From JAGXRK01 sp963804005 (lineage in GTDB: Bacteria > Bacteroidota > Ignavibacteria > Ignavibacteriales > Ignavibacteriaceae): a stretch of DNA of 64,000 nt. The stretch covers positions 59,428 through 123,427 of the forward strand of contig CAWDOP010000015.1 in assembly GCA_963804005.1 (NCBI GenBank), in the 5' to 3' direction. Below the pieces are notes generated by a model. The model did no database searches. It was not told the DNA's origin and saw only the letters and a list, made by a program, of their open reading frames with translations. The position numbers and the translations under genes were made by a program. Shown one piece after another: positions 9,980-18,895 of this stretch (within the stretch, counting starts at the first letter, position 1; the number at the start of each line of letters is the position of its first letter).

Positions 9980-11077
9980 ATGAAAAAGAAAATATTAATT
10001 ATTTTAACGCTTCTTCCTTTAATGTTTTCATCATGCTTACGTAATGCTGAAGACTATTCGAACGAAGATTTTCCAATTAATATTAAAGTAGATCCAACCA
10101 TTGAACTATTTTGCACAATACATAGATTGGCAAATACAGATCAGTATACTACAAATGAATTTCCTCCGTATATAAGTGATATTGAAGAATATTTTGAAAA
10201 ATTTCAAAATCATACTGCTGTTCGCCTTGCAATCCAACAGAGAAACCAGGACAGGATTAATGGAAGTGCTCCTATGTCACTCGCAGTGTATTTAAATTCA
10301 CCCCCTCTGCTAATATCAAAAAATGCTTTTTTGCCTCCACCAGAAGGTCTAGATCATCGATGGACAGAAAATGAGATTAATGAATTTATTGATGCTGCAA
10401 AGTCCTTTTCTATAAATTCAAATTTCATGGATTTCTTTGACAGCAAACAAGAAATGTATAATCGTAGTATTAATAATTTGTACAACTACATTAAGAATGA
10501 TAATATTTTGCAATGGTTTAATATGTACTTTGGATATCAGCCAGGTAAATATTCAATAATTCTTGGGATGCAAAATGGGCATGGTAATTACGGTTTAACA
10601 GTTACTCACAGAGATAGTACAAAAGAGTATATAACAATACTTGGAGCATCAACAAAATGGTGGAGCAATACACCCAAATTCTCAGATTATTGGATTATCC
10701 CAACTATTGTACATGAATTTTGTCATTCATATATAAACCCATTGGTTGATTATAATTATGATAACTTTAAATTATCAGCTGACCAAATCTTTGCAAAAAA
10801 ACCTCCTGTAAGTTACTATCATCCCGAAACAATGATGCACGAATATTTGGTTAGAGCTTGTACGATTAGGTTTTTCTTTTCAAAAAACGATCATGAGACA
10901 ATTAGTAGAAGAATTAAGATTGATATAAAGGATGGTTTCTCCGCGATTGAAGAGCTCGTTGAGCTATTAAATAAATATGAAGAAAATAGAGACAAATATG
11001 TAAGTTTTGCTGATTTTATACCTGAAATTCAATCGTTTTTTGATTCTTATGCAAATTCAATAGTGAAAAATAAATAA
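9980..11077 (+). CDS. Putative zinc-metalloprotease lipoprotein (DUF4932-like)
   Basis: 365 aa from the ATG at 9980; an in-frame TTG at 9962 is possible but adds only six residues before the signal peptide. The N-terminus is a lipoprotein signal with lipobox FSSC. The middle carries an HEFCH sequence (HExxH zinc motif) inside IPTIVHEFCHSYINP, preceded by the GMQNGHGNYG and WWSN segments typical of DUF4932 proteins. It is therefore a likely membrane-anchored peptidase facing the periplasm or surface. The 3' end abuts a palindromic cassette-type site at 11079-11102, and the gene is unrelated to the flanking purine genes, so it is judged an acquired accessory gene. Confidence 0.7.
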   Translation: MKKKILIILTLLPLMFSSCLRNAEDYSNEDFPINIKVDPTIELFCTIHRLANTDQYTTNEFPPYISDIEEYFEKFQNHTAVRLAIQQRNQDRINGSAPMSLAVYLNSPPLLISKNAFLPPPEGLDHRWTENEINEFIDAAKSFSINSNFMDFFDSKQEMYNRSINNLYNYIKNDNILQWFNMYFGYQPGKYSIILGMQNGHGNYGLTVTHRDSTKEYITILGASTKWWSNTPKFSDYWIIPTIVHEFCHSYINPLVDYNYDNFKLSADQIFAKKPPVSYYHPETMMHEYLVRACTIRFFFSKNDHETISRRIKIDIKDGFSAIEELVELLNKYEENRDKYVSFADFIPEIQSFFDSYANSIVKNK

Positions 11078-11078
11078 C

Positions 11079-11102
11079 GCCATATAACAAGCGTTATGTG
11101 GC
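11079..11102. other. attC-like core: two facing core sites around a 4-nt loop
   Basis: GCCATATAAC (11079-11088) and GTTATGTGGC (11093-11102) pair over 10 bp with one G-T wobble around the loop AAGC. The right half is the exact reverse complement of the sequence at 12421-12430, at the far end of the next gene. That is the relation expected for the two ends of one integron cassette. The central arms of a normal attC are absent, so this would be a minimal or deleted site. No integrase is visible in the window. Confidence 0.6.
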
Positions 11103-11110
11103 ATAAAAAA

Positions 11111-12439
11111 ATGATGCAAATAAATAAAATAAAGATTCTATATGTTTTAATAACTTTCTGTTATTCTTACTCAACATTTGCCCAAACGAAAATTGAAACT
11201 TTTGACAAGATTGTGGCTATTACTTTTGAAATTGACAGTACGATTCAATCACTGGTAAAAAATGGGAATTTGCCTTCACTTCAAATTGCTTTGATTTCGA
11301 ATAATAATATTATTTGGTCAAAGACATATGGAAAAGAAGCAGGGGAAGATGTTTTATTTAAAATTGGGTCAATCGAAAAAGTATTGACAGCAACTGCACT
11401 TTTGCAAATGCATGAAAGAGGACAAATAAATATTTATAATGATATTAATGAATACCTTCCTTTTTCTATGAGGAATGCAAAATTTCCGGATATTCCTATT
11501 ACTGTTAAAATGCTAATGGCAAACCGAAGTGGATTGGAAATGTTTCCTTATCAATTTCAATGGGATATTAATGATATGGGGTATAATAGAGATACCGGCA
11601 TAGTATTACCTGAAATAGTCCGTTTGTCAAAAGAAGAATATATAAAGTCCTCATTAGATTCTTTAGGTACAAATTTCAATCCTAATATCTGGAAATTCAA
11701 GCCCGGAAGCAATTATAAATATTCGAATACGGGATATATTATTTTACAATATTTAGTAGAACAGGTTTCAGGTCAAAAGTTTTCCGAATATGTAACAGAA
11801 AATATATTTAAGAAGCTGGGAATGAAACACTCAGTATTTTCAGATATTGATTCATCTGCCAATTTTCAGCACTCATATACACGAAAAGGAAATAAAAATA
11901 TAGAACTACCATTTTTAAAGGGGATGTATAGTAATGCTGATGATATGGCGAAATTCATGCTTGCACACATGAATAAAGGAGACTTCAATGGCATATCATT
12001 ATTAAGACCTGAAACAATTGAACTAATGCACAAAAAACATTCTCATGGTAAAGATTTGTTTCATCTATCAAATAAATGCCCATATCCTGGCTATGGTTTA
12101 GGAATTATTCAATATGGTAATAACTTATTAGGACATGGTGGTTCTACAATCGGTTATCAAGGTTTATGGAGTTTTAATAAGTCTGACAAATCAGGTTACA
12201 TTATATTTACTAATATAAATGGGCTCCTTCATGGTAAGGAGAATTTTGATTCCGTTTGGGCGACAGTTTCTTCTGTGGAAAAATTACTTAAATCTGAATT
12301 AGGATATACATCATTCAGTTTAAGTAAATATATTTTAGTTCTGCAAATAATTGGAATAGTAGTTATTATTAATATCCTTAGATATATTTGGAAAAAGTAT
12401 TTAAGAAGATTAAAAAATACGCCACATAACAATGTATGA
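11111..12439 (+). CDS. Secreted serine hydrolase, class C beta-lactamase/DD-peptidase fold
   Basis: 442 aa from ATG 11111. An upstream ATG at 11096 falls inside the cassette core site, so it is less likely. A Sec signal peptide ends near YSTFAQ. Catalytic motifs of the AmpC/esterase superfamily are present: SIEK (SxxK), YSN in NYKYSNTGY, and HGG in LGHGGSTIG. A single C-terminal membrane helix (YILVLQIIGIVVIINILRYI) followed by basic residues suggests anchoring. Such proteins are usually peptidases or esterases rather than resistance enzymes. The gene is enclosed by complementary 10-mers at 11093 and 12421, and its last codons read through the downstream core site. It overlaps the next gene by ATGA. 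Confidence 0.8.
   Translation: MMQINKIKILYVLITFCYSYSTFAQTKIETFDKIVAITFEIDSTIQSLVKNGNLPSLQIALISNNNIIWSKTYGKEAGEDVLFKIGSIEKVLTATALLQMHERGQINIYNDINEYLPFSMRNAKFPDIPITVKMLMANRSGLEMFPYQFQWDINDMGYNRDTGIVLPEIVRLSKEEYIKSSLDSLGTNFNPNIWKFKPGSNYKYSNTGYIILQYLVEQVSGQKFSEYVTENIFKKLGMKHSVFSDIDSSANFQHSYTRKGNKNIELPFLKGMYSNADDMAKFMLAHMNKGDFNGISLLRPETIELMHKKHSHGKDLFHLSNKCPYPGYGLGIIQYGNNLLGHGGSTIGYQGLWSFNKSDKSGYIIFTNINGLLHGKENFDSVWATVSSVEKLLKSELGYTSFSLSKYILVLQIIGIVVIINILRYIWKKYLRRLKNTPHNNV
12421..12430. other. 3' core site of the serine-hydrolase cassette
   Basis: GCCACATAAC is the exact reverse complement of GTTATGTGGC at 11093-11102, so the two bound the serine-hydrolase gene. It lies inside the last codons of that gene. 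No hairpin or facing core follows before the next ORF, so the joint to the following gene is probably a deletion product. Confidence 0.55.
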
Positions 12440-13242
12440 AAATGGTTTCCAGATTAGCACAATTTGTTATCTTATTTTTCTGGATTACAGCATTTCTTAG
12501 CTGTCAGGGGATACAAGAAGATAATTGTAAAAATCAATTAAGTTTAACTTCGAAAAACAATATCAATTCGGCTGAGAAGGAAGTTGTGATTAAATGGTTT
12601 GGACAATCTTGTTTTTTGATTATTACTTCGGAAAAGACAAAGATCTTAATAGATCCGGTAGAGTTTAAGGGTTATCATCTGCCAAAGGGAATCGAGCCGG
12701 ACATAGTTACCATATCCCATAATCATCCTGATCATAACCGGGTAGATGTTGTTGCTGGAAATCCTATGGTGCTGAAAGGTACTACTTCAAATATCCAAAA
12801 AGTTTTATCAATCGATAAGAAAATTAACGATGTAAGAATTTATACTGTCCCTTCTTATCATGATCCTGGTGGACATGGAATGAACGCTATTTTTGTATTT
12901 GAATTTGATGGAATCAGGATTGTTCATTTAGGAGATCTGGGAACGACACTATCAGATAACCAAATTGAAGCAATTGGTAAAGTTGATATTCTGATGATTC
13001 CGGTTGGTGGACAGTTCACAATTTCAGGGACTAATGCCGACAGTGTCATTAATCAACTCAAAGTCCAAAGTTTAGTGTTTCCAATGCATTATAGGACAGA
13101 AGCATTCAAAAGTTTACCATATTCGGCAGAAGATTTTTTAAAGGGGAAAGAAAATGTAATAAAAATTTCTGGAAATATATTTATTCAGAATTTGTTAAAT
13201 ATGCCGCAAAAAAGAGAAAACATTATTTTGGATTATAAATGA
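12436..13242 (+). CDS. Metallo-beta-lactamase-fold lipoprotein (UlaG/COG2220-like)
   Basis: 268 aa. The N-terminus is a lipoprotein signal with lipobox FLSC. The MBL fold is indicated by VIKWFGQSCFLI at the start of the domain, SHNHPDHN (HxHxDH metal motif, around residue 95), the later VHLGDLG and a C-terminal FPMHYRT histidine. This pattern fits the UlaG-like branch of metal-dependent hydrolases. The substrate is unknown. ATGA overlap with the serine hydrolase suggests translational coupling, although the joint also contains a cassette core remnant. It is part of the accessory block inserted in the purine region. Confidence 0.75.
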   Translation: MKMVSRLAQFVILFFWITAFLSCQGIQEDNCKNQLSLTSKNNINSAEKEVVIKWFGQSCFLIITSEKTKILIDPVEFKGYHLPKGIEPDIVTISHNHPDHNRVDVVAGNPMVLKGTTSNIQKVLSIDKKINDVRIYTVPSYHDPGGHGMNAIFVFEFDGIRIVHLGDLGTTLSDNQIEAIGKVDILMIPVGGQFTISGTNADSVINQLKVQSLVFPMHYRTEAFKSLPYSAEDFLKGKENVIKISGNIFIQNLLNMPQKRENIILDYK

Positions 13243-13260
13243 TTCCTGAATATGAACGAA

Positions 13261-13316
13261 CGCACAACAAAAAATAAACACCATTGAAACAGGCGTTTAT
13301 TCAAATCGTTAGCAGT
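13261..13316. other. attC-like site with inner hairpin and 5' core of the next cassette
   Basis: CGCACAAC (13261-13268) is followed by an inner stem, AATAAACACC (13273-13282) against GGCGTTTATT (13292-13301), 9 of 10 bp with a 9-nt loop. Then comes the core GTTAGCAGT (13308-13316). The core is the exact reverse complement of ACTGCTAAC at 13928-13936, which lies beyond the following ORF. Confidence 0.65.
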
Positions 13317-13358
13317 AATAGTAAGAAACAGTAAACCATAGATTAAACAGGACACGAT

Positions 13359-13919
13359 TTGGCCATTTATCAATATAAAATAGACTTCATTCCTCGACAA
13401 TCAATCGTTGACAAATACGGTGCAATTCCGGACCATCTTAATATTGACCACGAAGCCTGGGAAAGACACTGGAATAAAGGAAAAATTGAAAGCGATTATG
13501 ACTTTGAAGATGCATTGACAACTCCTTGGTGGAAAGAAAGGAAAGTTTTGTTCAAAGGAGTTGAACCATTCATAGACTCATTTACAAAACCTGTTGAATG
13601 GTCAGAAGAAATTACTGACAGCAAATCTTATGGAAACAATGACACTAATGACTTTTCAATCGGTATTACAGAAGAAGGCTATATTGAAGACTTTGGTGTT
13701 CGTTTTGACCTAAGAGAACTTAATAAGAATTTTATAGAAAATATATTCACGTTAGCTAAACAACTCGACTGCTTGCTTTTTGACAGAAAAGGAAATTTAT
13801 TTGAACCGACCTTTGACAAATTGATTGAGAACATTAAGCAATCAAACTCTCTCAAATTTGTTTCAAATCCAACGGACTTCTTAGACAAAATTTCAAGCGG
13901 ACAAATTAAGCCAGAATGA
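13359..13919 (+). CDS. Hypothetical 186-aa cytoplasmic protein in a cassette
   Basis: The start codon is TTG at 13359, supported by an AGGA Shine-Dalgarno 6 nt upstream. No ATG fits the N-terminal sequence MAIYQYKIDFIPRQSI. The protein is acidic, with no signal peptide or membrane segment, and carries a DYDFEDALTTPWWKE segment with paired tryptophans. I recognise no family. The gene sits alone between complementary core sites (13308-13316 and 13928-13936), the arrangement of a single-gene integron cassette, and small proteins of unknown function are typical cargo. Function cannot be inferred. Confidence 0.7.
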   Translation: MAIYQYKIDFIPRQSIVDKYGAIPDHLNIDHEAWERHWNKGKIESDYDFEDALTTPWWKERKVLFKGVEPFIDSFTKPVEWSEEITDSKSYGNNDTNDFSIGITEEGYIEDFGVRFDLRELNKNFIENIFTLAKQLDCLLFDRKGNLFEPTFDKLIENIKQSNSLKFVSNPTDFLDKISSGQIKPE

Positions 13920-13927
13920 AAACTATC

Positions 13928-14058
13928 ACTGCTAACACGAGTTTTGCGTCAGGCGGGCTGAAGTACAAACTTGGAGCTTAGTGCTTCTAATGAACTTTAG
14001 TGCTAAATTGAAACTTTGTGCTCCGAAACCAGCCCGAACGCAAAGCCCCAAAACGTCA
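13928..14058. other. Full-length attC-like recombination site
   Basis: The site opens with ACTGCTAAC (13928-13936), complementary to GTTAGCAGT at the other end of the cassette. Nested arms pair across it: TTTGCGT (13943) with ACGCAAA (14038), CGGGCTG (13954) with CAGCCCG (14030), and GGAGC (13973) with GCTCC (14020). The loop holds a further small palindrome, TTTAGTGCTAAA. The expected right-hand core is degenerate (AACGTCAAAC), and the purine operon begins immediately after, so this looks like the broken end of the array. Confidence 0.7.
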
Positions 14059-14067
14059 AACCGCTCC

Positions 14068-15261
14068 TTATTTTTTTAACGATTCAACATCCTTCAAACC
14101 ATTTCCTGTAATTAGCAATAGATATCTATCGGATGAATTGAGCTTATCAGAAGATAATAGTTTTTTATAAGCTGCATAAACGGAAGTAGATGAAGGTTCG
14201 CACAAAATTCCTGTTTGTTTTATAAATTCTTTTTGCGCGGATAATATTTCTTCGTCAGTTACTGCTATAGCAAAACCGTCACTTTCTTTTACAGCATCAG
14301 CCGCCATATATAGATTACGCGGTGCACCTGCAGATATGCTGTCGGCAATTGTGTTGGCAGGTTTATAATCGAACTTTCCTGTTTCTGAATATCTAACCAA
14401 AGCATCGCTTCCTGATGATTGAACAGCAACTAATTTTGGGAGTTTATCAATCCAGTTAAGTGCGAGTAATTCTTTAAATCCTTTATAAATACCTGATATA
14501 ATTACACCATCTCCAACAGGAACAAAAATAACATCTGGTATTTGTCCTTGAGAAGAAATAAATATATCATACGCAGCAGATTTTTTCCCTTCAATCGTTA
14601 ATGGATTGTAAGCTGTATTTCTGTTATACCAGTTATTTTTTTTAGACTCTTCAAGACAAACATCAAAAGCTTTATCGTAATCCCCGTCAACAATAATAAG
14701 TTCTGCACCGTATGCTTCAATCTGTATTCGTTTTGCTTCGGGAATGTTTTTAGGCACATAAATCCTTGCTTTCAGTCCGAGACGTGCACAAATTCCCGCG
14801 AGCGATGAACCTGCATTACCAGTTGAAGCAGCAGCGATTTCTTTTATTCCAAGTTCTAAAGCTTTTAATGCGACTAAAGAAGAAGCTCTGTCTTTATAGG
14901 AAAGAGTTGGATTGCGTGTGTCATCTAAAATCCAGAATTCTTTTTTATCAATAGTGTATTTTAAAAGTTGATCAGAAGGATGCGCAAGTTTGATTAATTG
15001 ATCATCTGTAAAGTGTTGAAAATTGATTGGCCATAAATCTGGATACAACCAGAATTTTCCTGATGGGAGCTTTAGGAAATTTTCTCTTGATAATTTCTTT
15101 TTTAAACTTTCATAATCATATACTATTTCAAGAACACCTTTAAGAGGTTTATTCTTTTCAGCCTTTCCACAGTCTGGACATAGGTAATGGAATTCCTTTT
15201 CAATTACATCGGAGGAAAATTCTTTCTTACAATTAAAACATTTATAAATATAATTTGACAT
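14068..15261 (-). CDS. Threonine-synthase-like PLP-dependent enzyme
   Basis: 397 aa, fold-type II PLP family. The N-terminus has a zinc-ribbon pair (CFNCKK and CPDCGK) as in many archaeal-type threonine synthases. The catalytic lysine is in LSYKDRAS, the phosphate-binding loop in ASTGNAGSS, and substrate-proximal motifs follow (PVGDGVIISG, GILCEPSSTS). It is the last gene of a six-gene operon with ygeW 17 nt upstream. That context argues against simple threonine biosynthesis, since no homoserine genes are nearby. It may act on an amino acid released during purine breakdown, such as 2,3-diaminopropionate or serine. A role as true threonine synthase is not excluded. Confidence 0.8.
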   Translation of the reverse strand: MSNYIYKCFNCKKEFSSDVIEKEFHYLCPDCGKAEKNKPLKGVLEIVYDYESLKKKLSRENFLKLPSGKFWLYPDLWPINFQHFTDDQLIKLAHPSDQLLKYTIDKKEFWILDDTRNPTLSYKDRASSLVALKALELGIKEIAAASTGNAGSSLAGICARLGLKARIYVPKNIPEAKRIQIEAYGAELIIVDGDYDKAFDVCLEESKKNNWYNRNTAYNPLTIEGKKSAAYDIFISSQGQIPDVIFVPVGDGVIISGIYKGFKELLALNWIDKLPKLVAVQSSGSDALVRYSETGKFDYKPANTIADSISAGAPRNLYMAADAVKESDGFAIAVTDEEILSAQKEFIKQTGILCEPSSTSVYAAYKKLLSSDKLNSSDRYLLLITGNGLKDVESLKK

Positions 15262-15278
15262 TATTAATTATACAACCT

Positions 15279-16289
15279 TCACATTGTTAATGCCATAATG
15301 GCTTTGGCTGTGTGAAGCCTGTTTTCTGCTTCATCAAAAACAATAGAAATATTTTCATTATCTAAAATTTCATCAGTCACCTCGTGTCCTCTATCAGCAG
15401 GAAGTGCGTGCATTAGCTTCACATTTTTATCTGCGAGTTTTATTTTTTGTTTGTCACAGATCCAGGAATGATACTTCTCTAAATTGGATTTCATTTCTTT
15501 CTTGCATTCAGCTTCATTATCTAAATAATCTGGAACACTATAAGCACCGAAGCCGCCCCAGTTTTTAGGGATAACAACATGAGCGCCTTCAAAAGCTTCA
15601 TCCATGTTGTTTGTAAATTTAATACTACCACCACTAGCGGCTGCATTCTGATTTGCCTTATCAACAATGTTTTTGCTTAGCGGAAATTCTTTTGGATATG
15701 CAACCGTTACATCAATTCCGTAACGAGGGAAAAGTAATATTTGTGTTTGTGGAACGGACAGTGGTTTTGAATGAGTATCTGCATAAGCCCACGATATTGT
15801 AACTTTTAATCCTTTGGGATTTTTATCAAAGTGTTCAAAGATTGTCATTAGATCAGCCAGGCCCTGGAAAGGATGATAAATATCATCCTGCAATGACATA
15901 ACAGGACGTTTGGAATATTTTGCCATCTCTTTTAAATAATCATTTCCAATTCCGTAAAAACAATTTCTTGAAGCGATACCATGTCCCATTCGCGAAAGAA
16001 TAATTGCTGTATCCTTTGCAGATTCTCCGTGTGACAGCTGCATCTTATCGGCTGTTAAATCGTGTGCATGCCCTCCGAGCTGTGTCATTCCCGCTTCCAT
16101 TGAATTTCTGGTTCTGGTAGATTGCTCAAAAAATATCATGAATAAAGTTTTATGTGGTAGATCCAAATGCGGGACTTCGTTTTTAAACTGATCTTTTAAT
16201 TCAAATGATTTGTTGAATACAATATCTAGTTCTTCTTTTGTCCAGTCATCGCAAGTTAGAAAATGTTTACCTTTAAATTTTGATTCCAT
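15279..16289 (-). CDS. ygeW: YgeW-like carbamoyltransferase
   Basis: 336 aa, somewhat shorter than E. coli YgeW. The carbamoyl-phosphate motif is STRTR in EQSTRTRNSMEAG, the second site is HPFQGLADLMT, and the YgeW-like WAYADTHSKPLSVPQ segment follows about residues 177-191, then a C-terminal MHALPADRGHEVT (HCLP-type) motif. In the purine cluster YgeW is thought to remove a carbamoyl group from a ureido intermediate to make carbamoyl phosphate, which gives ATP. The gene lies between ygeY (38 nt) and the threonine-synthase-like gene in the operon. It is cytoplasmic. Family assignment is firm; the substrate is not experimentally defined here. Confidence 0.88.
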   Translation of the reverse strand: MESKFKGKHFLTCDDWTKEELDIVFNKSFELKDQFKNEVPHLDLPHKTLFMIFFEQSTRTRNSMEAGMTQLGGHAHDLTADKMQLSHGESAKDTAIILSRMGHGIASRNCFYGIGNDYLKEMAKYSKRPVMSLQDDIYHPFQGLADLMTIFEHFDKNPKGLKVTISWAYADTHSKPLSVPQTQILLFPRYGIDVTVAYPKEFPLSKNIVDKANQNAAASGGSIKFTNNMDEAFEGAHVVIPKNWGGFGAYSVPDYLDNEAECKKEMKSNLEKYHSWICDKQKIKLADKNVKLMHALPADRGHEVTDEILDNENISIVFDEAENRLHTAKAIMALTM

Positions 16290-16327
16290 TTATAGACTTT
16301 CTAGAAATTAGATTATTAAAATTGTTA

Positions 16328-17512
16328 TTAAAAATTGTGACAGAAAAGTGCATAAAAAGCAGATGCTTTTACCAAATGGTTAATAGGAACTTTTTCATTT
16401 GGTGCGTGAGCTAGCTCTTCATTTCCAGGTCCAAATCCAATTACTGGAATTTTATGCACACCATTTATTGTTACTCCATTTGTAGAAAATGTCCACTTAT
16501 CAACTTTAGTTTTTTGATTAAAGAGATCTGAAAAAGTTTTTACTCCGCTTTTAATAACCTGATGATCTTCTTCTATTTTCCACGTGGGGTAATACTTTTC
16601 CATTCCATATTTTAATCCTGTGAATGAAGTCTTTTCATAATTAAGCAATTCTACTTTTGCATCCATTCCCTTCACAACTTCTTTTACCTGATTGAGGGCA
16701 AGTTCTTTATCTTCTCCCCAAGTTAGTCTCCTATCCAGATGAATTCTTGCAAAATCAGAAACTGCACACAAAGAAGGACTTGATGAAACAAATTCCGTTA
16801 CAGTAACTGATCCTTTACCAAGGAACAGATCAACTGCGAGTCTTTCATTTAATTTTTCAATTTCAAGAGATGCTTTTGAAGCCATATAAATTGCATTTTT
16901 CCCTCTTTCCGGAGCAGAACCGTGTGAAGATAAACCGTAAAAAGAAATTTCAATTTCCATCCTTCCGCGTTGCCCACGGTATATATTCAAGTTTGTTGGC
17001 TCTGTGATGATTACACAATCAGGTTTTATTTTTTCTTCATTGATAATATACTTCCAGCATAATCCGTCACAATCTTCTTCCATAACAGTTCCTGTAAAAT
17101 ATATTGTAACATCGTTTTCAAGACCCATTTCTTTAAGAATTCTTCCAGCAGTAATGAACGCTGCAGGTCCGCCTTTTTGATCAGATGCTCCTCTTCCTAA
17201 CACAAAACCGTCCTTAATTTCACCGCTGAGCGGATCAAAATCCCAATCCTCCCTATTTCCCAAATCAACAGTATCGATATGACCATCAATTGCAATTACT
17301 TTTTTCCCTTTTCCAATTCTGCCAATAACATTTCCGAGTCCATCTATTCTTGCTTCATCAAAGCCTGCTTCTTCCATCATAGTTTTAATCGCTTGAACTA
17401 CTGCTTCTTCTTCTCCGCTAAGCGATTTTATTTGTATAAGTTTGGAAAGATTTCTTGCTGTATAGTCTGAATATTCCTCAGCTTTAGCTAATATTTTTTC
17501 TGCAAGGCTCAT
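16328..17512 (-). CDS. ygeY: YgeY-type M20 metallopeptidase/deacylase
   Basis: 394 aa, normal for YgeY. Dinuclear zinc motifs of the M20 family are visible: IDGHIDTVD (first His and catalytic Asp), GRGASDQKGG (bridging Asp), VMEEDCDG (catalytic Glu-Glu), ITEPT and a C-terminal GPGNEELAHAPNE histidine. The LSSHGSAPERG segment lies in the dimerisation domain. In purine clusters YgeY is thought to hydrolyse an amide or ureido intermediate before carbamoyl transfer. It is the fourth gene of the operon, 22 nt after ssnA. No signal peptide; cytosolic. Confidence 0.9.
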   Translation of the reverse strand: MSLAEKILAKAEEYSDYTARNLSKLIQIKSLSGEEEAVVQAIKTMMEEAGFDEARIDGLGNVIGRIGKGKKVIAIDGHIDTVDLGNREDWDFDPLSGEIKDGFVLGRGASDQKGGPAAFITAGRILKEMGLENDVTIYFTGTVMEEDCDGLCWKYIINEEKIKPDCVIITEPTNLNIYRGQRGRMEIEISFYGLSSHGSAPERGKNAIYMASKASLEIEKLNERLAVDLFLGKGSVTVTEFVSSSPSLCAVSDFARIHLDRRLTWGEDKELALNQVKEVVKGMDAKVELLNYEKTSFTGLKYGMEKYYPTWKIEEDHQVIKSGVKTFSDLFNQKTKVDKWTFSTNGVTINGVHKIPVIGFGPGNEELAHAPNEKVPINHLVKASAFYALFCHNF

Positions 17513-17534
17513 TGTTATCCTTCAATTTTCAGGT

Positions 17535-18878
17535 TTATAGTTGGTTAAATTTGTCAAAAAGTCTTCTTCCTTGAGTTGAGATGTTTTGATTATAGGAAGA
17601 ATCATCAAATGTAAAATTAAATTCTCTCATCAGTGTATTACCATTATGAACAACACTGTGGATTGGTTTTTCTAATATTCCATAAATAAGATGGCCAAAG
17701 AAATTATCTTTGTTAATTGGAGTAGGTGGAATGTAATCCCAAATTACAATGTCAGCACGGTCGCCATTTTTTAATGACGAAAAATCTGGAAAATACTTTT
17801 TGGCAAAATCTAATTGTCGAAAGTAAACATTTTTAATTAGCTCAAAAGATTGTTCAAATGTAAATCCGCTGTTTCTGGTAAGTAAAAATAATTGACGCAA
17901 TGTTTGCCCGGGATTGGAATGCATTCCATCAGTTCCGGTTAGTAGTGGAATATTTTGCGACATTTTGGAAAAATTCTGGAGTCCAACTGCATTATTCAAG
18001 TTTGAATCTAGGTTCAATACAACAGCAGCACAGCTTTCTTCCAATATTTTAAAATCATTTTCCTCTAAATGAATTCCATGTGCAAGAATGCTTTGAGGAT
18101 TTAATAATCCGTATTTTTTCAATCGATCCAAGGGTTTTAATCCGAACATTTTCAGACTTTGATCTACATCAATTTTATCTTCGCATAAATGAATATGAAT
18201 TCCACAATTTATCTTTTTGACTATTTCAGATGCTTTATCTAAAGTTTTACCTGAGACCGTAAAAGAAGCATGCAATCCAAGTATTCCTTTTAAATCATCA
18301 TTAAGATTTGATTCCATAAAATTAATATTCTCATTCAAACCACTAAGTGCTAACTGTTCTCCATTTCGATCAGTTGTCTCAAAACATAATACTCCCCTTA
18401 TCCTAGTTTCCCTGAGAACATCAGAAATAATTTTTAAACTGCCTTTTGTAGATTTCGGAGAAGAGTGATGATCAAAAATATATGTTACACCATTACGAAT
18501 TGAATCAAGAACGGCTGATTGAGCGGAAGCACGAATCATATCTTCATCAAGGATTAAATCAAGCTTCCACCATAAATTTTTAAGAACATTTTCAAAATTA
18601 TCCATCGGTCCATTTATGGACAGACCTTTAGCCAATCGCGAATAAAAATGATCATGGAAATTTACTAAAGGTAAAGTGAGGACTCTGCCATTAGCATTAA
18701 TCATATTGGCATCTGTTGGATTTTCAGAAAAATTAAATTTATTAAAAGAATTTATTTGTATGTCAGCAATTTTTCCATTTGAGACAATTAAATCTCCAAA
18801 CAACGGATTGACAACTTTACCATCAATCTGACAAATCCATGCATTAATAATTTTAAAATTTGTGTTCACGTTATTCAC
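17535..18878 (-). CDS. ssnA: SsnA-like amidohydrolase
   Basis: 447 aa, the usual SsnA size. Amidohydrolase-superfamily metal ligands are present as HDH in PLVNFHDHFYSRL, a later HIHLCED histidine, LAHGIHL, and the catalytic Asp in LLTGTDGMHSNPG. The YSRLAKGL segment after the HxH resembles SsnA and related aminohydrolases. In purine clusters it likely deaminates or ring-opens a purine-derived intermediate. It lies 17 nt downstream of the allantoinase-like gene and 22 nt before ygeY. No signal peptide. The N-terminal 60 residues are the composite beta-sandwich typical of this family. Confidence 0.85.
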   Translation of the reverse strand: MNNVNTNFKIINAWICQIDGKVVNPLFGDLIVSNGKIADIQINSFNKFNFSENPTDANMINANGRVLTLPLVNFHDHFYSRLAKGLSINGPMDNFENVLKNLWWKLDLILDEDMIRASAQSAVLDSIRNGVTYIFDHHSSPKSTKGSLKIISDVLRETRIRGVLCFETTDRNGEQLALSGLNENINFMESNLNDDLKGILGLHASFTVSGKTLDKASEIVKKINCGIHIHLCEDKIDVDQSLKMFGLKPLDRLKKYGLLNPQSILAHGIHLEENDFKILEESCAAVVLNLDSNLNNAVGLQNFSKMSQNIPLLTGTDGMHSNPGQTLRQLFLLTRNSGFTFEQSFELIKNVYFRQLDFAKKYFPDFSSLKNGDRADIVIWDYIPPTPINKDNFFGHLIYGILEKPIHSVVHNGNTLMREFNFTFDDSSYNQNISTQGRRLFDKFNQL

Positions 18879-18895
18879 TTATTAAAAATAAAATA

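Noticed and set aside
11111..12439. Beta-lactamase-fold gene as an antibiotic-resistance gene
   Set aside because: SxxK, YSN and HGG motifs are shared by many esterases and DD-peptidases, the protein has a C-terminal anchor, and no resistance context exists.
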